From the NCBI GenBank assembly GCA_022825725.1, contig JAJDWE010000025.1, forward strand, positions 1 to 50,826: DNA of 50,826 bases, written 5' to 3'. Each line of letters starts with the position of its first letter. Position 1 is the stretch's first letter. The notes below the pieces were generated by a model that saw only the letters and a list, made by a program, of their open reading frames with translations, made no database searches and had not been told where the DNA came from. Source of the stretch: Gemmatimonadota bacterium. Its GTDB lineage: Bacteria; Gemmatimonadota; Gemmatimonadetes; Palauibacterales; Palauibacteraceae. Shown in pieces: positions 8,685 to 18,227 of the stretch. The position numbers and the translations under genes are program-made.

Positions 8685-11219
8685 ATGCTGAGGCGAACAG
8701 GAAAACGACTCCGGTTCGTGGCGCTCGTCGCAGGCGCCGCCGGTTGCGATGCGAACGGAGGCCAGCTTCCGGCTGAGCCCGGGGGTGTGGATGTGGTCGC
8801 GTCAGCGGCGATGGCCGACGAAGGCGACTTGTCGGTGCACGTCTCGCCGCGATTCGCGACGCTCTACGCCGCGCGCGGAGCGACATCCAACATCCACTAC
8901 TCGGCGCGGTTGGTCGATTCCGCCGGCGTGGCCCAACCTCTCGCCGCGCCGCAGACGCGCTGGTCCGTCGCGGGCCGCCACCGCGGCAGCATTCGCCTGC
9001 TGGGCCGCCCGCGGGCGGACACCGACGGGGTCACCGTGCGGATAGACGCCGAGGCGTTCCAGGCCGGGCGCGACACGGTGTTCGCGGCGTTCGCCGGCGG
9101 CGGGACCGAACCGGGTCTCGGCACGGTCGTCGCCTACGAATGGGCCGAGACCGTGACGCGGCAGCCAGCCGCCTGGACCCGGACCGGGGAGTCCCGCTGC
9201 GCGGAAATGGGCGCCGAGGGGGCGGACGGCGAGACGCTGACCCTGTCCGGGTTCCAGCGCCTGTACGCGCGCTCGCTGGACCCCGGGACCGTGAGCGTGG
9301 ACTCGACGGCCCTCACCGCGGACGGCGAGGCCGTGCGCATCTGCATGACGGGGCTAAAGGGCGGAACGGGGCGCATTGCGCTCGTTGGCTGGGACACGCT
9401 CGCGCTGCGCTACGTGGGGGCGTACGAACCGCACCACGTGCTCGTCGAGCCGCTCGCCTTCGGCGTCGAGCATGAGCGGTGGGAGATCGGGCGCGGGCAG
9501 CGGGAGCGGCTGCGCGGCCGGATCGCGGACGCGCGGGGGCTGGAGGTCGTGCTTCCGGAGGGGGAAGTCCGCTCCTGGACGACGAGCAACACGTCCATCG
9601 CGGAGGTAGACGCCGCGACGGGCGCGCTGACGGGCGTCGCTTCGGGTTCGGCGCGCATCTCGGCAACGCACCTCGGGCAGACCGCGCGGGCCGCGGTCGA
9701 GGTCTACGAGATCGTGGACGGGGGATCGACCTGGGGCGTCCTCTGCGTCCTCACGCGGCGCGGGACGGTGCGGTGCTGGGGCAACGGAGACCAGTCCCAC
9801 ATCGGCTACGGGCGCGGGCGCCTGGGCCGGCTGCAGGGGCCGGAAGTCGGGGACCTGCCGATCGGCGAAAGGGCGACGGCGTTGTTCCTTCAGTCCCAGT
9901 TCGCGTGCGCGCTGCTGGACGCGGGCGAGATGCAGTGCTGGGGAAGTGCTGACCGCGGATCGCTGGGCCATGGGCGAGGCTCCGCGCCCTGGGCAAACAT
10001 CGGCGACGACGAGACTCCAGAGGACGCCGGGCCCGTGCCGGTGGGCGGCCGCGTCGCCGCCATCGGTGGCGGCGATTTCCGAGCCTGCGCCGTCCTGGGA
10101 GACGGGGCGCTGCGGTGCTGGGGGGACAACGTGGCGGGCCAGTTGGGCTACGGTCCCGCCGTTTCGGACGTGTTGGTGGGCGACGACGAGACGCCGGCCG
10201 ACGTCGGGAACGTGCCTGTGGGCGGCCCCGTGGTCCAGGTGGTGGGCGGCCGGCTGTGGACGTGCGCCCTCATGGAGACGGGGAGCGTGCGGTGCTGGGG
10301 CATCAACTCCGAAACCTGGGACCCGGAGACCCGCGAGACGGGGCAGAACTACGGGCTGGGCTATGGACGGGCACACGGGTTCCGCTCCCCCATCGGAGAC
10401 GACGAGACCCCGGAGGAAGTCGGCGACCTGCCCCTGCCGGGGCGGGCCGCGAAGCTCGCCGGCGGGGGCTACCACGCCTGCGCCCTCATGGACGACGGTG
10501 CGGTCCGCTGCTGGGGTTTCAACGGATTCGGCGCACTCGGCCACGGGCTCGGCTTCGGACAGCACATCGGCGACGACGAGACGGCGGCGCGCACCGTGCC
10601 GCTTCGCTTCCCCGGCGCGGTGGTGGACATCACGGCGGGGTACTTCCACACCTGCGCGCTGCTCGAGACCGGTGACGTCTACTGCTGGGGCCTGCCCGAC
10701 CGGGGCCGGCTGGGATACGGGAACGACGAGCGGATAGGCGACAATGAGACGGCCGCCTCGGCCGGGCCTGTGCCCCTTCCCGGGCCGGCGGAGAGGCTGA
10801 TCGGCGGCATCTACGCCACCTGCGCCGTGCTGCGCTCCGGCCCCCTCGTCTGCTGGGGCAGCTCGTTCGACCTGGCCTTCAACAGGGAAGACATCGGAGA
10901 CGACGAGACCCCCGCCGATGTCGATCCGGTGCGCGTCTTCCCCGGCCCCGTACCGCCCTACCGCATCGGCGGCATCGAGTCCGATGTCGGGAGCGGCGAC
11001 CGCGGGCGGCAGCTTCCGGCCGCGCGGGCGGCCGCGTTCCGCTGGCCACCGCCCGCCCAGCTTGTGGTTTCGGAGGCGCCCGACGGCGACGGGCCTGCGG
11101 CGGACGGTACGGGCAGCGGCGGGCTTCCCCACCCGGCTCCCCTGGCAGGCGCGAGCGGCGTCCTCCCTCCGAGCGCGGCCGGAGGACCGTGGGTCCGCGT
11201 CACCGGAGGGAATCGGTGA
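8685..11219 (+). CDS. Lipoprotein with Ig-like (BIG2) domain and RCC1-type beta-propeller
   Basis: ATG 8685 gives an 844-residue product whose signal ends in a lipobox (VALVAGAAGC). Residues 40-350 hold Ig-like strands, with a BIG2-like stretch (VRSWTTSNTSIAEVDAATGALTGVASG, quoted in part). From about residue 355 come RCC1-type blades, each with a C-A-L/V...RCWG core (CVLTRRGTVRCWGNG, CALLDAGEMQCWGSA, CAVLGDGALRCWGDN) and a linker of the form IGDDETP. Roughly seven blades can be counted. A proline/glycine-rich tail of about 90 residues follows. It probably faces the periplasm or cell surface and may bind a ligand or partner; no catalytic motif is visible. It shares GTGA with the metallopeptidase-like gene, so the two are probably made together. 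Confidence 0.8.
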   Translation: MLRRTGKRLRFVALVAGAAGCDANGGQLPAEPGGVDVVASAAMADEGDLSVHVSPRFATLYAARGATSNIHYSARLVDSAGVAQPLAAPQTRWSVAGRHRGSIRLLGRPRADTDGVTVRIDAEAFQAGRDTVFAAFAGGGTEPGLGTVVAYEWAETVTRQPAAWTRTGESRCAEMGAEGADGETLTLSGFQRLYARSLDPGTVSVDSTALTADGEAVRICMTGLKGGTGRIALVGWDTLALRYVGAYEPHHVLVEPLAFGVEHERWEIGRGQRERLRGRIADARGLEVVLPEGEVRSWTTSNTSIAEVDAATGALTGVASGSARISATHLGQTARAAVEVYEIVDGGSTWGVLCVLTRRGTVRCWGNGDQSHIGYGRGRLGRLQGPEVGDLPIGERATALFLQSQFACALLDAGEMQCWGSADRGSLGHGRGSAPWANIGDDETPEDAGPVPVGGRVAAIGGGDFRACAVLGDGALRCWGDNVAGQLGYGPAVSDVLVGDDETPADVGNVPVGGPVVQVVGGRLWTCALMETGSVRCWGINSETWDPETRETGQNYGLGYGRAHGFRSPIGDDETPEEVGDLPLPGRAAKLAGGGYHACALMDDGAVRCWGFNGFGALGHGLGFGQHIGDDETAARTVPLRFPGAVVDITAGYFHTCALLETGDVYCWGLPDRGRLGYGNDERIGDNETAASAGPVPLPGPAERLIGGIYATCAVLRSGPLVCWGSSFDLAFNREDIGDDETPADVDPVRVFPGPVPPYRIGGIESDVGSGDRGRQLPAARAAAFRWPPPAQLVVSEAPDGDGPAADGTGSGGLPHPAPLAGASGVLPPSAAGGPWVRVTGGNR

Positions 11220-13876
11220 CCCGGCGCGGCCGACCTCGAGTGCGGATCCGCCTCATTGTCGGGTTGGCGGCATCGGCCGGCCTCGCGACTTGCGGCGGCG
11301 ACGCGGGAACGGGGCCCCGTTCGCCGACCCAGCCGCCCCCACCTCCGCCTCCCGCCGCGGCGGCCTCAATCGCGATCGAGCCGGCCTCCGCGACCCTCTC
11401 CTGGATCGGCGATGCGGAGCGGTTCGCCGCAACCATTCTCGACCGGAACGGCAACACGATCGAGGGCACGGTCGACTGGAGCAGCCGGGACGCGGGGGTT
11501 GTCGCCATCAACGAGGGCGGCGAGGCGACGGCCGTGGCGGAGGGGGCGACGGTGGTCCGGGCCACCTTCCGCGGAGTGACCGCCAGCGCCGACGTCACCG
11601 TGGAACAGGTTCCCGCCTCCATCAACGTCGTCGCGGGCGACGGCCAGTCCGGGTTGATGGAGGCTCCGCTGGCCGAGCCGGTCGTCGTAATGGTTGCGGA
11701 TTCCGGCGGACACGCGGTCGCCGACGAGCTGGTGGCCTTCACGCCCGCCGAGGGAAGCGGCACGGTGACGGCGGACACGGCCACCACGAACGCGGGCGGC
11801 TTCGCCTCGACCGTGTGGACGCTAGGGGCCCGCGAGGGCGCGCAAGTCCTGAACGTCCAGGCGGCGGGAGGTCCCGCGGCGGCCACGGTCGCCGCGACCG
11901 CGGTGGGTCCGCCGCTCTTCTCGTTCTCCGAGATCGTGATTCCGCGCCTCGACACGACCGTCGTGCTGCCCACCCACGAACACTACGGGGACTCGTGGAC
12001 GTTCGAGGCCACCGAGAGCCGCTGGCTGAGCGAGCACGCCGTGGCCACCGTGAGCCGGCGGGCCTCTCCCCCCGGTTTGGTGCTGAACGTGGCGAATCCC
12101 GGATCGCTGGTCATCGAGGCAAATGTGGGGGCGGTGCAGAAGGTCCTGGTGCGCGTGGCTCCTCCCGAACCCGTCGTCTACGATGTTCGCCAGGAGGCTT
12201 GGCCTCGGAAGGACGATATCACGCTTCGCGGCTACGCCGTGGACCGGATACCGCTTCCGTTGCTTCAGGTGGATGGCGAGCCCGTGCTGCGGGCGACGGG
12301 AGACAGCGCCGGGATCCTGCTTGGTCTGCCACCGGCGGCCGGAGGCGAATGTTCGGGCAGCCATGTGTCCCGCGGCGCGTTGAGCGTGCTCGGCGCGGAG
12401 TTGCGACAGGACGTGGGCTTGCCCGTGAACCGCCTCAAGGGACCGGTGGTCGATCCGGCCGTGGGCGAGGCGGCGATCCTCGAGGGCGGCGACCTCTGTA
12501 TCCGGCTGCCCGCGCGGAGAGATGCGCGGTACGTGCTGGCGGCCGTCGACCGCACCTACATCGACGAGGCGGCCGCCGTGGCGGAACCCAATCGGTACAG
12601 CGGCGGCGACCTGTACCTCTGGAGCATGGCGGACAGCAGCGGAGAGGCGGCCGTTGCGTTCGCGGAGGCGCCGGTTTGGATAGCCGCGCAGCAGGCCGAC
12701 GAGCACGCGGGGTACGGAGACGAGATCCGCCCGTGGTCGGGACCGGGACCGGGCTTCCCCTTGGCGGACGGAAAGGCGGCGAACGAACAACTCGAGGTGG
12801 GAGATCAGTTCGAATACGGCGACGGCGACGGCCGGTTCGGCACCTGGCGGGTCATGGGCGTCTATGAGCCGAACGTGGTGCTGGCCGTGTTCGTGGACGA
12901 CATGGAGGAGGTCTGGTTCAACAAGTCCACCCGCCAGGCCGAGATGGACTCCCTCTTCAACTACCTCGCGTCGCCCGAGGTCCAGGACCTGTACAGGAAG
13001 ATCTTCGGCCCGGAGCCGCCCAGAACCAGCCGTGAGACCGGGCAACAACTGGTGCTATACCAGAAGGAATTCAGTGCCACGGGGCGCGCCGACCCCAACG
13101 TCGACGGCGACCCGCGGCTCGTCGTGCTGCGCATGGGCCACGCTCCGTGGGGAGACGAGAACGGGTGGTACACGGGCCTGATGTCACATGAGTTCGCCCA
13201 CGCCTGGCAGTTCTACAACTACGGACACTTCGCCGCGAACTGGAGCGGCGAGGGCATCGCCAATCTGTTCGCCGATGAGGAAACCCGCATCTCGGCTGGA
13301 CTTCCGCTGTACGCCAATCACGATATCCGCGTCCGGCTGCGACTCTTCCGTCTTCGCCTGCCGGTGACCGGAGACTTTGCAGCCGGATACCGCGAGAGTC
13401 ACCCCTACCTCCGGTACCTGCTCCAAAGGCTCGTCGCCGAATACGGCAGGCCCTACGACGAGTCGATCCACCGGGTCATCAAGGGGGCTGCGGAGGGCTG
13501 GCACGGCATCCACTACGTCAGGTGGGGCGCGTGGAGCACGTTCGGGCGCAGTCCGGGTCTGACGAGCCGCATGAGGGAGGTCATCCCCGATTGGGATCCG
13601 GTCGAGTCGCGTCTCGACTGGATGATCGCCTTCGCACTCGATGACCGAGGTGGGTTCCCCGATTACGATCTCCCTTACACGCGCGACTCGTGGCAGTACT
13701 TCGGGCCGTGGCACGAGTTCGAAGCCGGGCGCGGATCGGAGATCGAGGGCGACGCCAACCTCGGCGGCAACCACTACTACATGCTGAACAACCCCCGCGG
13801 CGTTCCCGTCAACATCCGCCATCGCATCACGAACGGCGAGCCCAACGTCGTCTGGAAGCTCTACCGCTACCGCTGA
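11216..13876 (+). CDS. Lipoprotein with Ig-like domains and a C-terminal HExxH putative metallopeptidase
   Basis: GTG 11216 is chosen because GGAGGG lies 5 bases upstream and the signal follows at once (VRIRLIVGLAASAGLATC, with lipobox LATC). The 886-residue chain has a proline run, a BIG2-like domain (about 40-120) and an invasin-like Big_1 domain (about 125-220, with VADELVAFTPAEGSGTV and TTNAGGFASTVWTL). A long C-terminal region carries H658-E-F-A-H662 followed by GEGIA with Glu at 679. HExxH plus a downstream Glu is the zinc-ligand pattern of gluzincin-type peptidases; the assignment is by motif only. The end overlaps the convergent endonuclease IV gene by 10 bp. Coupling to the RCC1 protein suggests joint work at the envelope. 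Confidence 0.72.
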   Translation: MTRRGRPRVRIRLIVGLAASAGLATCGGDAGTGPRSPTQPPPPPPPAAAASIAIEPASATLSWIGDAERFAATILDRNGNTIEGTVDWSSRDAGVVAINEGGEATAVAEGATVVRATFRGVTASADVTVEQVPASINVVAGDGQSGLMEAPLAEPVVVMVADSGGHAVADELVAFTPAEGSGTVTADTATTNAGGFASTVWTLGAREGAQVLNVQAAGGPAAATVAATAVGPPLFSFSEIVIPRLDTTVVLPTHEHYGDSWTFEATESRWLSEHAVATVSRRASPPGLVLNVANPGSLVIEANVGAVQKVLVRVAPPEPVVYDVRQEAWPRKDDITLRGYAVDRIPLPLLQVDGEPVLRATGDSAGILLGLPPAAGGECSGSHVSRGALSVLGAELRQDVGLPVNRLKGPVVDPAVGEAAILEGGDLCIRLPARRDARYVLAAVDRTYIDEAAAVAEPNRYSGGDLYLWSMADSSGEAAVAFAEAPVWIAAQQADEHAGYGDEIRPWSGPGPGFPLADGKAANEQLEVGDQFEYGDGDGRFGTWRVMGVYEPNVVLAVFVDDMEEVWFNKSTRQAEMDSLFNYLASPEVQDLYRKIFGPEPPRTSRETGQQLVLYQKEFSATGRADPNVDGDPRLVVLRMGHAPWGDENGWYTGLMSHEFAHAWQFYNYGHFAANWSGEGIANLFADEETRISAGLPLYANHDIRVRLRLFRLRLPVTGDFAAGYRESHPYLRYLLQRLVAEYGRPYDESIHRVIKGAAEGWHGIHYVRWGAWSTFGRSPGLTSRMREVIPDWDPVESRLDWMIAFALDDRGGFPDYDLPYTRDSWQYFGPWHEFEAGRGSEIEGDANLGGNHYYMLNNPRGVPVNIRHRITNGEPNVVWKLYRYR

Positions 13877-14781
13877 CGGCGGCGCCTTTCGCGGTAGCTA
13901 CGCAGGCGGGCGAGGTTCCGGATGTCGGCGTCCGCGCCATCCTCGCCCTTCGGGGTCTCCAGGATCTTGGGGACGTGGCGGAGGCGGGTGTCCCGCATCA
14001 GCCGCCGGAACGGGCTCTCGCCGAGGGTCCCCTCTCCGATCGCCTCGTGGCGGTCCTTGCGGGAGTCGAAGGGGTGCTGCGAGTCGTTCACGTGGATGAG
14101 GCCGAGCAGCTCGAGGCCCAGCAGGCGGTCGAAGGCCTCCCAGACGCCATCGTAGTCCTCGACAAGGTCGTAGCCGGCCGAGTAGGCGTGGCACGTGTCG
14201 AAGCAGATGCCCACGCGTCCCCGGTGGGGCTCCGGGATCCGGTCGAGGATGCCGCGGAGGTTCTCGAAGCTCGCGCCGACGGTCGTCCCGGCGCCGGCGG
14301 TGAGTTCGAGGAGGACGCGGGTCGGGCCCTCCACGGCCTCCAGCGATTCGGTCACGCCGCGGGCGTTGCGCACGAGTCCCTCCTCGATGTCGCCGTCTGT
14401 CGCGTTTCCGGGGTGGGTGACGAGAAAGTCGAGGCCGAGGCGGACGCTGCGTCGAAGCTCGGCCTCAAAGCTGCGTTGGGACATCCGCCACAGCCGGCGG
14501 TTCGGCGTCGAGAGGTTGATGAGATAGGAGTCGTGGGCTCCGGCCACGGCGATCCCGTGCTCGGCGCGCGCCGCCTTGAACGCCGCGGCTGTCTCTTCGT
14601 CGATCCCCGGCTCGGCCCAGCGGTTCGGCAGCTTGGTGAAGAGCTGGAAGTTGACTGCCCCGATCTCCGCCGCTCGCCGTGGCGCGTTCTGCACGCCCCC
14701 CGCCACCGAGACGTGGGCGCCGAGTTCGTCGCGGACACCGCGCCCGGCCGGGCCGGATCCGGGTTCGGGCGGCTCGGTCAC
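13867..14781 (-). CDS. nfo: Endonuclease IV (AP endonuclease, deoxyribonuclease IV)
   Basis: The enzyme cleaves DNA at abasic sites in base-excision repair, using three metal ions in a TIM barrel. GTG 14781 is taken as the start because it overlaps the stop of the SDR gene (GTGA) and gives 304 residues, close to the family's usual 280-300. Motifs in order: LGAHVSVAGG, HDSYLINL, LVTHPG, LELTAGAGTTVG, ICFDTCHAYSAGYDL, HVNDSQHPFDSRKDRHEAIGEG (in two overlapping parts) and ILETPKG. These contain the conserved His, Glu and Asp ligands. A stretch of about 20 residues before LGAHVS is low in complexity. It is convergent with the metallopeptidase-like gene. Confidence 0.93.
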   Translation of the reverse strand: MTEPPEPGSGPAGRGVRDELGAHVSVAGGVQNAPRRAAEIGAVNFQLFTKLPNRWAEPGIDEETAAAFKAARAEHGIAVAGAHDSYLINLSTPNRRLWRMSQRSFEAELRRSVRLGLDFLVTHPGNATDGDIEEGLVRNARGVTESLEAVEGPTRVLLELTAGAGTTVGASFENLRGILDRIPEPHRGRVGICFDTCHAYSAGYDLVEDYDGVWEAFDRLLGLELLGLIHVNDSQHPFDSRKDRHEAIGEGTLGESPFRRLMRDTRLRHVPKILETPKGEDGADADIRNLARLRSYRERRRRQR

Positions 14782-15494
14782 GAGCGGCGTGGCGGTTGCG
14801 ACGGACGGAGTTCGACCCGGCTCACATGGGCTTCCTTCGGATAGGAGAGAAGCTGCATGACCGCCGCCGCGCAGTCGTCCACGTGGAGGCGCCACGTCCG
14901 CTCGGGCACCTGCTCCCGGCCGTTGAAGTAGGTGTCCACGCTTCCGGGCATCACGATGCTCACGCGCACGTCGTCGTAGCGCACGTCGAGCAGCATCGCC
15001 TCGGTGAGTCCGAGCAGGCCGTACTTGCTCGCGTTGTATCCCGTGCCCCCGTGGAAGGGATGCCGGCTGGCGAGTGACGCGATGTTCACGATGAATCCGT
15101 CGCCGCTCGCGCTCAGGTGCGGGAGCGCGGCCCTGGAGCAATGGAAGACGCCGCCGAGGTTCACGTCGATCTGGAGTCGCCACTCCTCGACGCTCATCTC
15201 CCGCAGCGGCTTGAAGATCCCGAGTCCGGCGTTGTTCACGAGGAGGTCAAGCCGGCCGAAGCGGTCCACCGTCTCCTCGACCATCCGCTCGCAGGCGCGC
15301 GCATCCGCCACGTCGCACACGATCCCCAGCGCCCGCTCGCCGAGTTCGGCGTCGGCCACCCGCACATCCGCCTCGGTCCTCGCGCAAACCGCAACGGAGG
15401 CCCCGGCCCCGAGCAGGTGCTCCGCGACCGCGCGCCCGATGCCCTTCGTCCCACCCGTCACGAGCGCGACCCTGCCCGTCATGTCCGGTCCCAT
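14778..15494 (-). CDS. Short-chain dehydrogenase/reductase (SDR), classical type
   Basis: The 238-residue protein has the classical SDR order: nucleotide-binding TGGTKGIG near the N-terminus, CDVADA, NNAG (LLVNNAGLGIF), the catalytic Ser in IVNIASLAS, and YNASK with the catalytic Tyr and Lys. It therefore probably oxidises or reduces a carbonyl or alcohol using NAD(P)H in the cytoplasm. The substrate cannot be inferred from context. ATG 15494 has AAGGGA 7 bases upstream; ATG 15482 is a second possible start. The gene overlaps nfo by four bases, so the two are co-transcribed. Confidence 0.9.
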   Translation of the reverse strand: MGPDMTGRVALVTGGTKGIGRAVAEHLLGAGASVAVCARTEADVRVADAELGERALGIVCDVADARACERMVEETVDRFGRLDLLVNNAGLGIFKPLREMSVEEWRLQIDVNLGGVFHCSRAALPHLSASGDGFIVNIASLASRHPFHGGTGYNASKYGLLGLTEAMLLDVRYDDVRVSIVMPGSVDTYFNGREQVPERTWRLHVDDCAAAVMQLLSYPKEAHVSRVELRPSQPPRRS

Positions 15495-15530
15495 TCCATC
15501 CCTTTCAAGACTGCTGCGCCTCCCATCTCC

Positions 15531-18227
15531 TCAGATCGGGAGCCAGTAGGCGATCTTCAGCAGGAACACGTGTTGGCCGGTGGCGCGCAGGCTGTCGACG
15601 AGGCGGCCGGGGTCCACGAGTTCCCCGGACGTCCGCATGTCGGAGCGGTCCTGCTGCCAGACCAGGAAGAGCGTGCTGCCCGGCTGCCACTCCCAGCGGA
15701 GGACGACGTTGCTCCGGAGCGAGAGGATGTTGAAGTCGCCGTCCGGGAGGATAAACGACCGGCCGCCCTCGGTCACGCCCCACGACCCGTCGCGAAGACG
15801 CGTGATGCTCGATCCCGTTTCGCCGTACAGGAGGAGGTGCCGCTGGCGGGGTTCGAGGAGTTCGCCCAGCCCGTGGCGGCGTCCGCTCGCCGCGAACGGC
15901 TCGAAATAGGTCTCGAGCGTGAGGTCCGGTCCGAAGGCGTAGGCGCCGCGAAGGCGGAGAGCGAGGGTGCTGCGGTCGATGGCGGAGAAGATGTAGCGCC
16001 GGTCGAACGTGGCCCGCCGGCCGCCGGCCAGCGTCGTGAGGTACTGGCGCGATTCCGTTTCGCGCCGGTAGCTGGGTTCGACTTCGAGTTGCAGCGCGGA
16101 CCCCGGGCGCAGCGTGAGCGCGCCCCTCGCCTCGTACGCCCACCCACCGATCTCGTCCCGTCCGTAGGACCCCATGAGCCGGAAGCCGGTCCGGAAGGAG
16201 CGGTCGGTGGCGAGCGCGACACCTGTCTGCCAGCGCGCGAGCGTCTCCATGAGGGGGCCGCCGCGCGTGAGGTGGTCGCTGAGCGCGCGGGGGTGGTATC
16301 CGCCCTCGAGCGTCGTGCGCAGGTAGTTGTGCCACGTGGCGGTCGCCCGGGCCCCGAGCGTCGTCTCGGTGCGCACGCCGTCGAAGTTCCACGAACTCGC
16401 CGAGGTGAGGCCGACCTGCCAGGCGCGGGCGAACGCCGTCGGGATCGTCTCGCGGATCGCGATGTCGGCCTCGGCCGTGAGTCGGTCCGCGTTGAACATC
16501 TGGCCCACGTCGTTGATCTCGAAGCCCGGCGAGATGGCTTCGCCCCGCACGCGCCACAGCCAGCGCCGCCCTCCCACCTTCTCCATCCCGAGGGCCGCGG
16601 CATATCCGGAGAGCGTGGAGCGCGAAGGGTCCAGCCGCGCGGTCTCGCGGTCCGGTCGCTGGAAGAAACGCGCGCTCGAGCGCTGTACCCGCAGGATCGC
16701 GTCGGGGTTGCCGCTGAGGTGCGAGAACCCCGCATGCCCCGTGAGTTCGTACTCGCCCCCGAAGAAGCGCAGGTTCCAGTCCGTGCCTCCGGCGTAGGCG
16801 CGCCACGGGAGGAGCCCGGCGAGTTCGGGACGGCCCTCGCGGCTGAGCGTGGTCCCGGTGAATCCGACCGTGGAACGCTCCTCCCCGAACTCCTGTTCCA
16901 GTCTCGCCACCGCGAAAGCGCTCAGAGGGGCGACCGGCACGGCGCTCTCGGTCGTGTCCGTCGCGCCCGGGCGCCGAGTGAAGTGGAACGCCCGGGCATC
17001 CTCGCGGCCGGTGACGGCGAAGAGGGCGCCCACGGAGGTCCCGCCCGGGAGCCGGCCCGTGACCTTCCCCGCTCCGAGAATCGTCGTCTGATCGGGCGCG
17101 ACGACGCTATCGGCCATGGCCCGTCCCGGCGGCGGGGCCCCGATGCGGCGCGAGTAGAAGTAGCGCGGACCCAGCCCTTCCATGAGTTGGCGTCCCTCCG
17201 TGAAGAAGGGGCGGCGCTCCTCGAAGACCTCCTCGAACGCGGTCAGGTTCACGACCGCGGGGTCCGCCTCGACCTGTCCGAAGTCCGGGTTGACGGCTGC
17301 GTCGAGCGTCAGGCTCGAACCGAGGCCGACCTTGAAGTCCGCGCCCACGCGGGACTCGCTCCGCGTCACGACGCCCGCCATGGGGCCGCCCGTGGGAGTG
17401 CGCAGGTCGCCCGCTACGTAGGGCAGAAACTCGATCCCGCGGCTCCCCCGCACGCCCTCGAGTCCGGTGAGATCGCCGAGGCGCGAGGCCCATCCCGGCT
17501 CGCTCCGAACGACGAGCTCCCACAGGAGGTTCTCCTGCACGTCGGGCATATAGCGGTTGATGTTCACGCCCCACGCCGACTCGTCGCCGTTGAAGCGCAG
17601 TTGCGAGAAGGGCATGCGCATCTCGGCCGTCCACCCGAGCGAGTCGCGCTGCACGCGCGCCGACCACACGGGATCCCACGTGTAGTCGCGGTTGGTCACG
17701 TTGTCCTCGGGGTGGTACCAGTCGGTGCGGCTCCCCGCCGCGTTCACCCCGAAGGAGACCGCCGTGCGCCGGTTCAGGTAGGGGTCGAGCGAGACCAGCA
17801 GGCGCTCCGATCCGGTGTTCTGGTCGCGCCGGGTGCGGTAGGCCTGGATGCCGTCGGGATCGTCCGTGTACATGCGCCCGGCGATCCACAGCGCGTCGTC
17901 GTCGAAGGCGAACGCGACCTCCGTGCGCCGCGTGGCTGGCTCCCCCTCGTCGGGCTCGCGCTGCCAGAACGTCGTCGCGAACTCCGCCCGCGCCCAGACC
18001 GCGTCATCCAGATGGCCATCCAGCTGGAGCGTCCGATCCGTGTCGCGCGTGGCCCTGAGCTGCTGCCGGTCCTCCGGGCCCAGGCCCTGCGCGCTGAGAG
18101 CCCCGCCCGCGGGAAGCAGGATCAGGACGATCGCGGCGACGGCCCCCGAGATGCGTCGTGCGGAACCGGCAGCCCGCGGTCTGCGCAAACCGGCGGCCCG
18201 GGTTCTGCGCGCATCGTCAGCGCTCAA
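15531..18227 (-). CDS. DUF5916 outer-membrane barrel protein with N-terminal CBM9-like domain
   Basis: The 898-residue protein has a signal region (ISGAVAAIVLILLPAGGALSAQ), then a carbohydrate-binding family 9-like sandwich (LDGHLDDAVWARAEFATTFWQREP, quoted in part; VAFAFDDDALWIAGRMYTDD). A long beta-strand region characteristic of DUF5916 follows (WTAEMRMPFSQLRF, NPDFGQVEADPAVVNLTAFE, ERRPFFTEGRQLM). It ends with barrel-like strands and LKIAYWLPI. Such proteins are frequent in Gemmatimonadota, Acidobacteriota and Bacteroidota; their function is not established. No ATG or GTG exists before the signal region. TTG 18227, overlapping the acetamidase stop by 11 bp, or TTG 18188 must serve as start. 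Confidence 0.85.
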   Translation of the reverse strand: MSADDARRTRAAGLRRPRAAGSARRISGAVAAIVLILLPAGGALSAQGLGPEDRQQLRATRDTDRTLQLDGHLDDAVWARAEFATTFWQREPDEGEPATRRTEVAFAFDDDALWIAGRMYTDDPDGIQAYRTRRDQNTGSERLLVSLDPYLNRRTAVSFGVNAAGSRTDWYHPEDNVTNRDYTWDPVWSARVQRDSLGWTAEMRMPFSQLRFNGDESAWGVNINRYMPDVQENLLWELVVRSEPGWASRLGDLTGLEGVRGSRGIEFLPYVAGDLRTPTGGPMAGVVTRSESRVGADFKVGLGSSLTLDAAVNPDFGQVEADPAVVNLTAFEEVFEERRPFFTEGRQLMEGLGPRYFYSRRIGAPPPGRAMADSVVAPDQTTILGAGKVTGRLPGGTSVGALFAVTGREDARAFHFTRRPGATDTTESAVPVAPLSAFAVARLEQEFGEERSTVGFTGTTLSREGRPELAGLLPWRAYAGGTDWNLRFFGGEYELTGHAGFSHLSGNPDAILRVQRSSARFFQRPDRETARLDPSRSTLSGYAAALGMEKVGGRRWLWRVRGEAISPGFEINDVGQMFNADRLTAEADIAIRETIPTAFARAWQVGLTSASSWNFDGVRTETTLGARATATWHNYLRTTLEGGYHPRALSDHLTRGGPLMETLARWQTGVALATDRSFRTGFRLMGSYGRDEIGGWAYEARGALTLRPGSALQLEVEPSYRRETESRQYLTTLAGGRRATFDRRYIFSAIDRSTLALRLRGAYAFGPDLTLETYFEPFAASGRRHGLGELLEPRQRHLLLYGETGSSITRLRDGSWGVTEGGRSFILPDGDFNILSLRSNVVLRWEWQPGSTLFLVWQQDRSDMRTSGELVDPGRLVDSLRATGQHVFLLKIAYWLPI

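Noticed and set aside
9700-10950. Repeated short DNA patterns that might suggest a repeat array or CRISPR
   Set aside because: They are codons for the RCC1 blades (RCWG cores and IGDDETP linkers), with spacing set by the protein repeat and no constant spacer/repeat structure.
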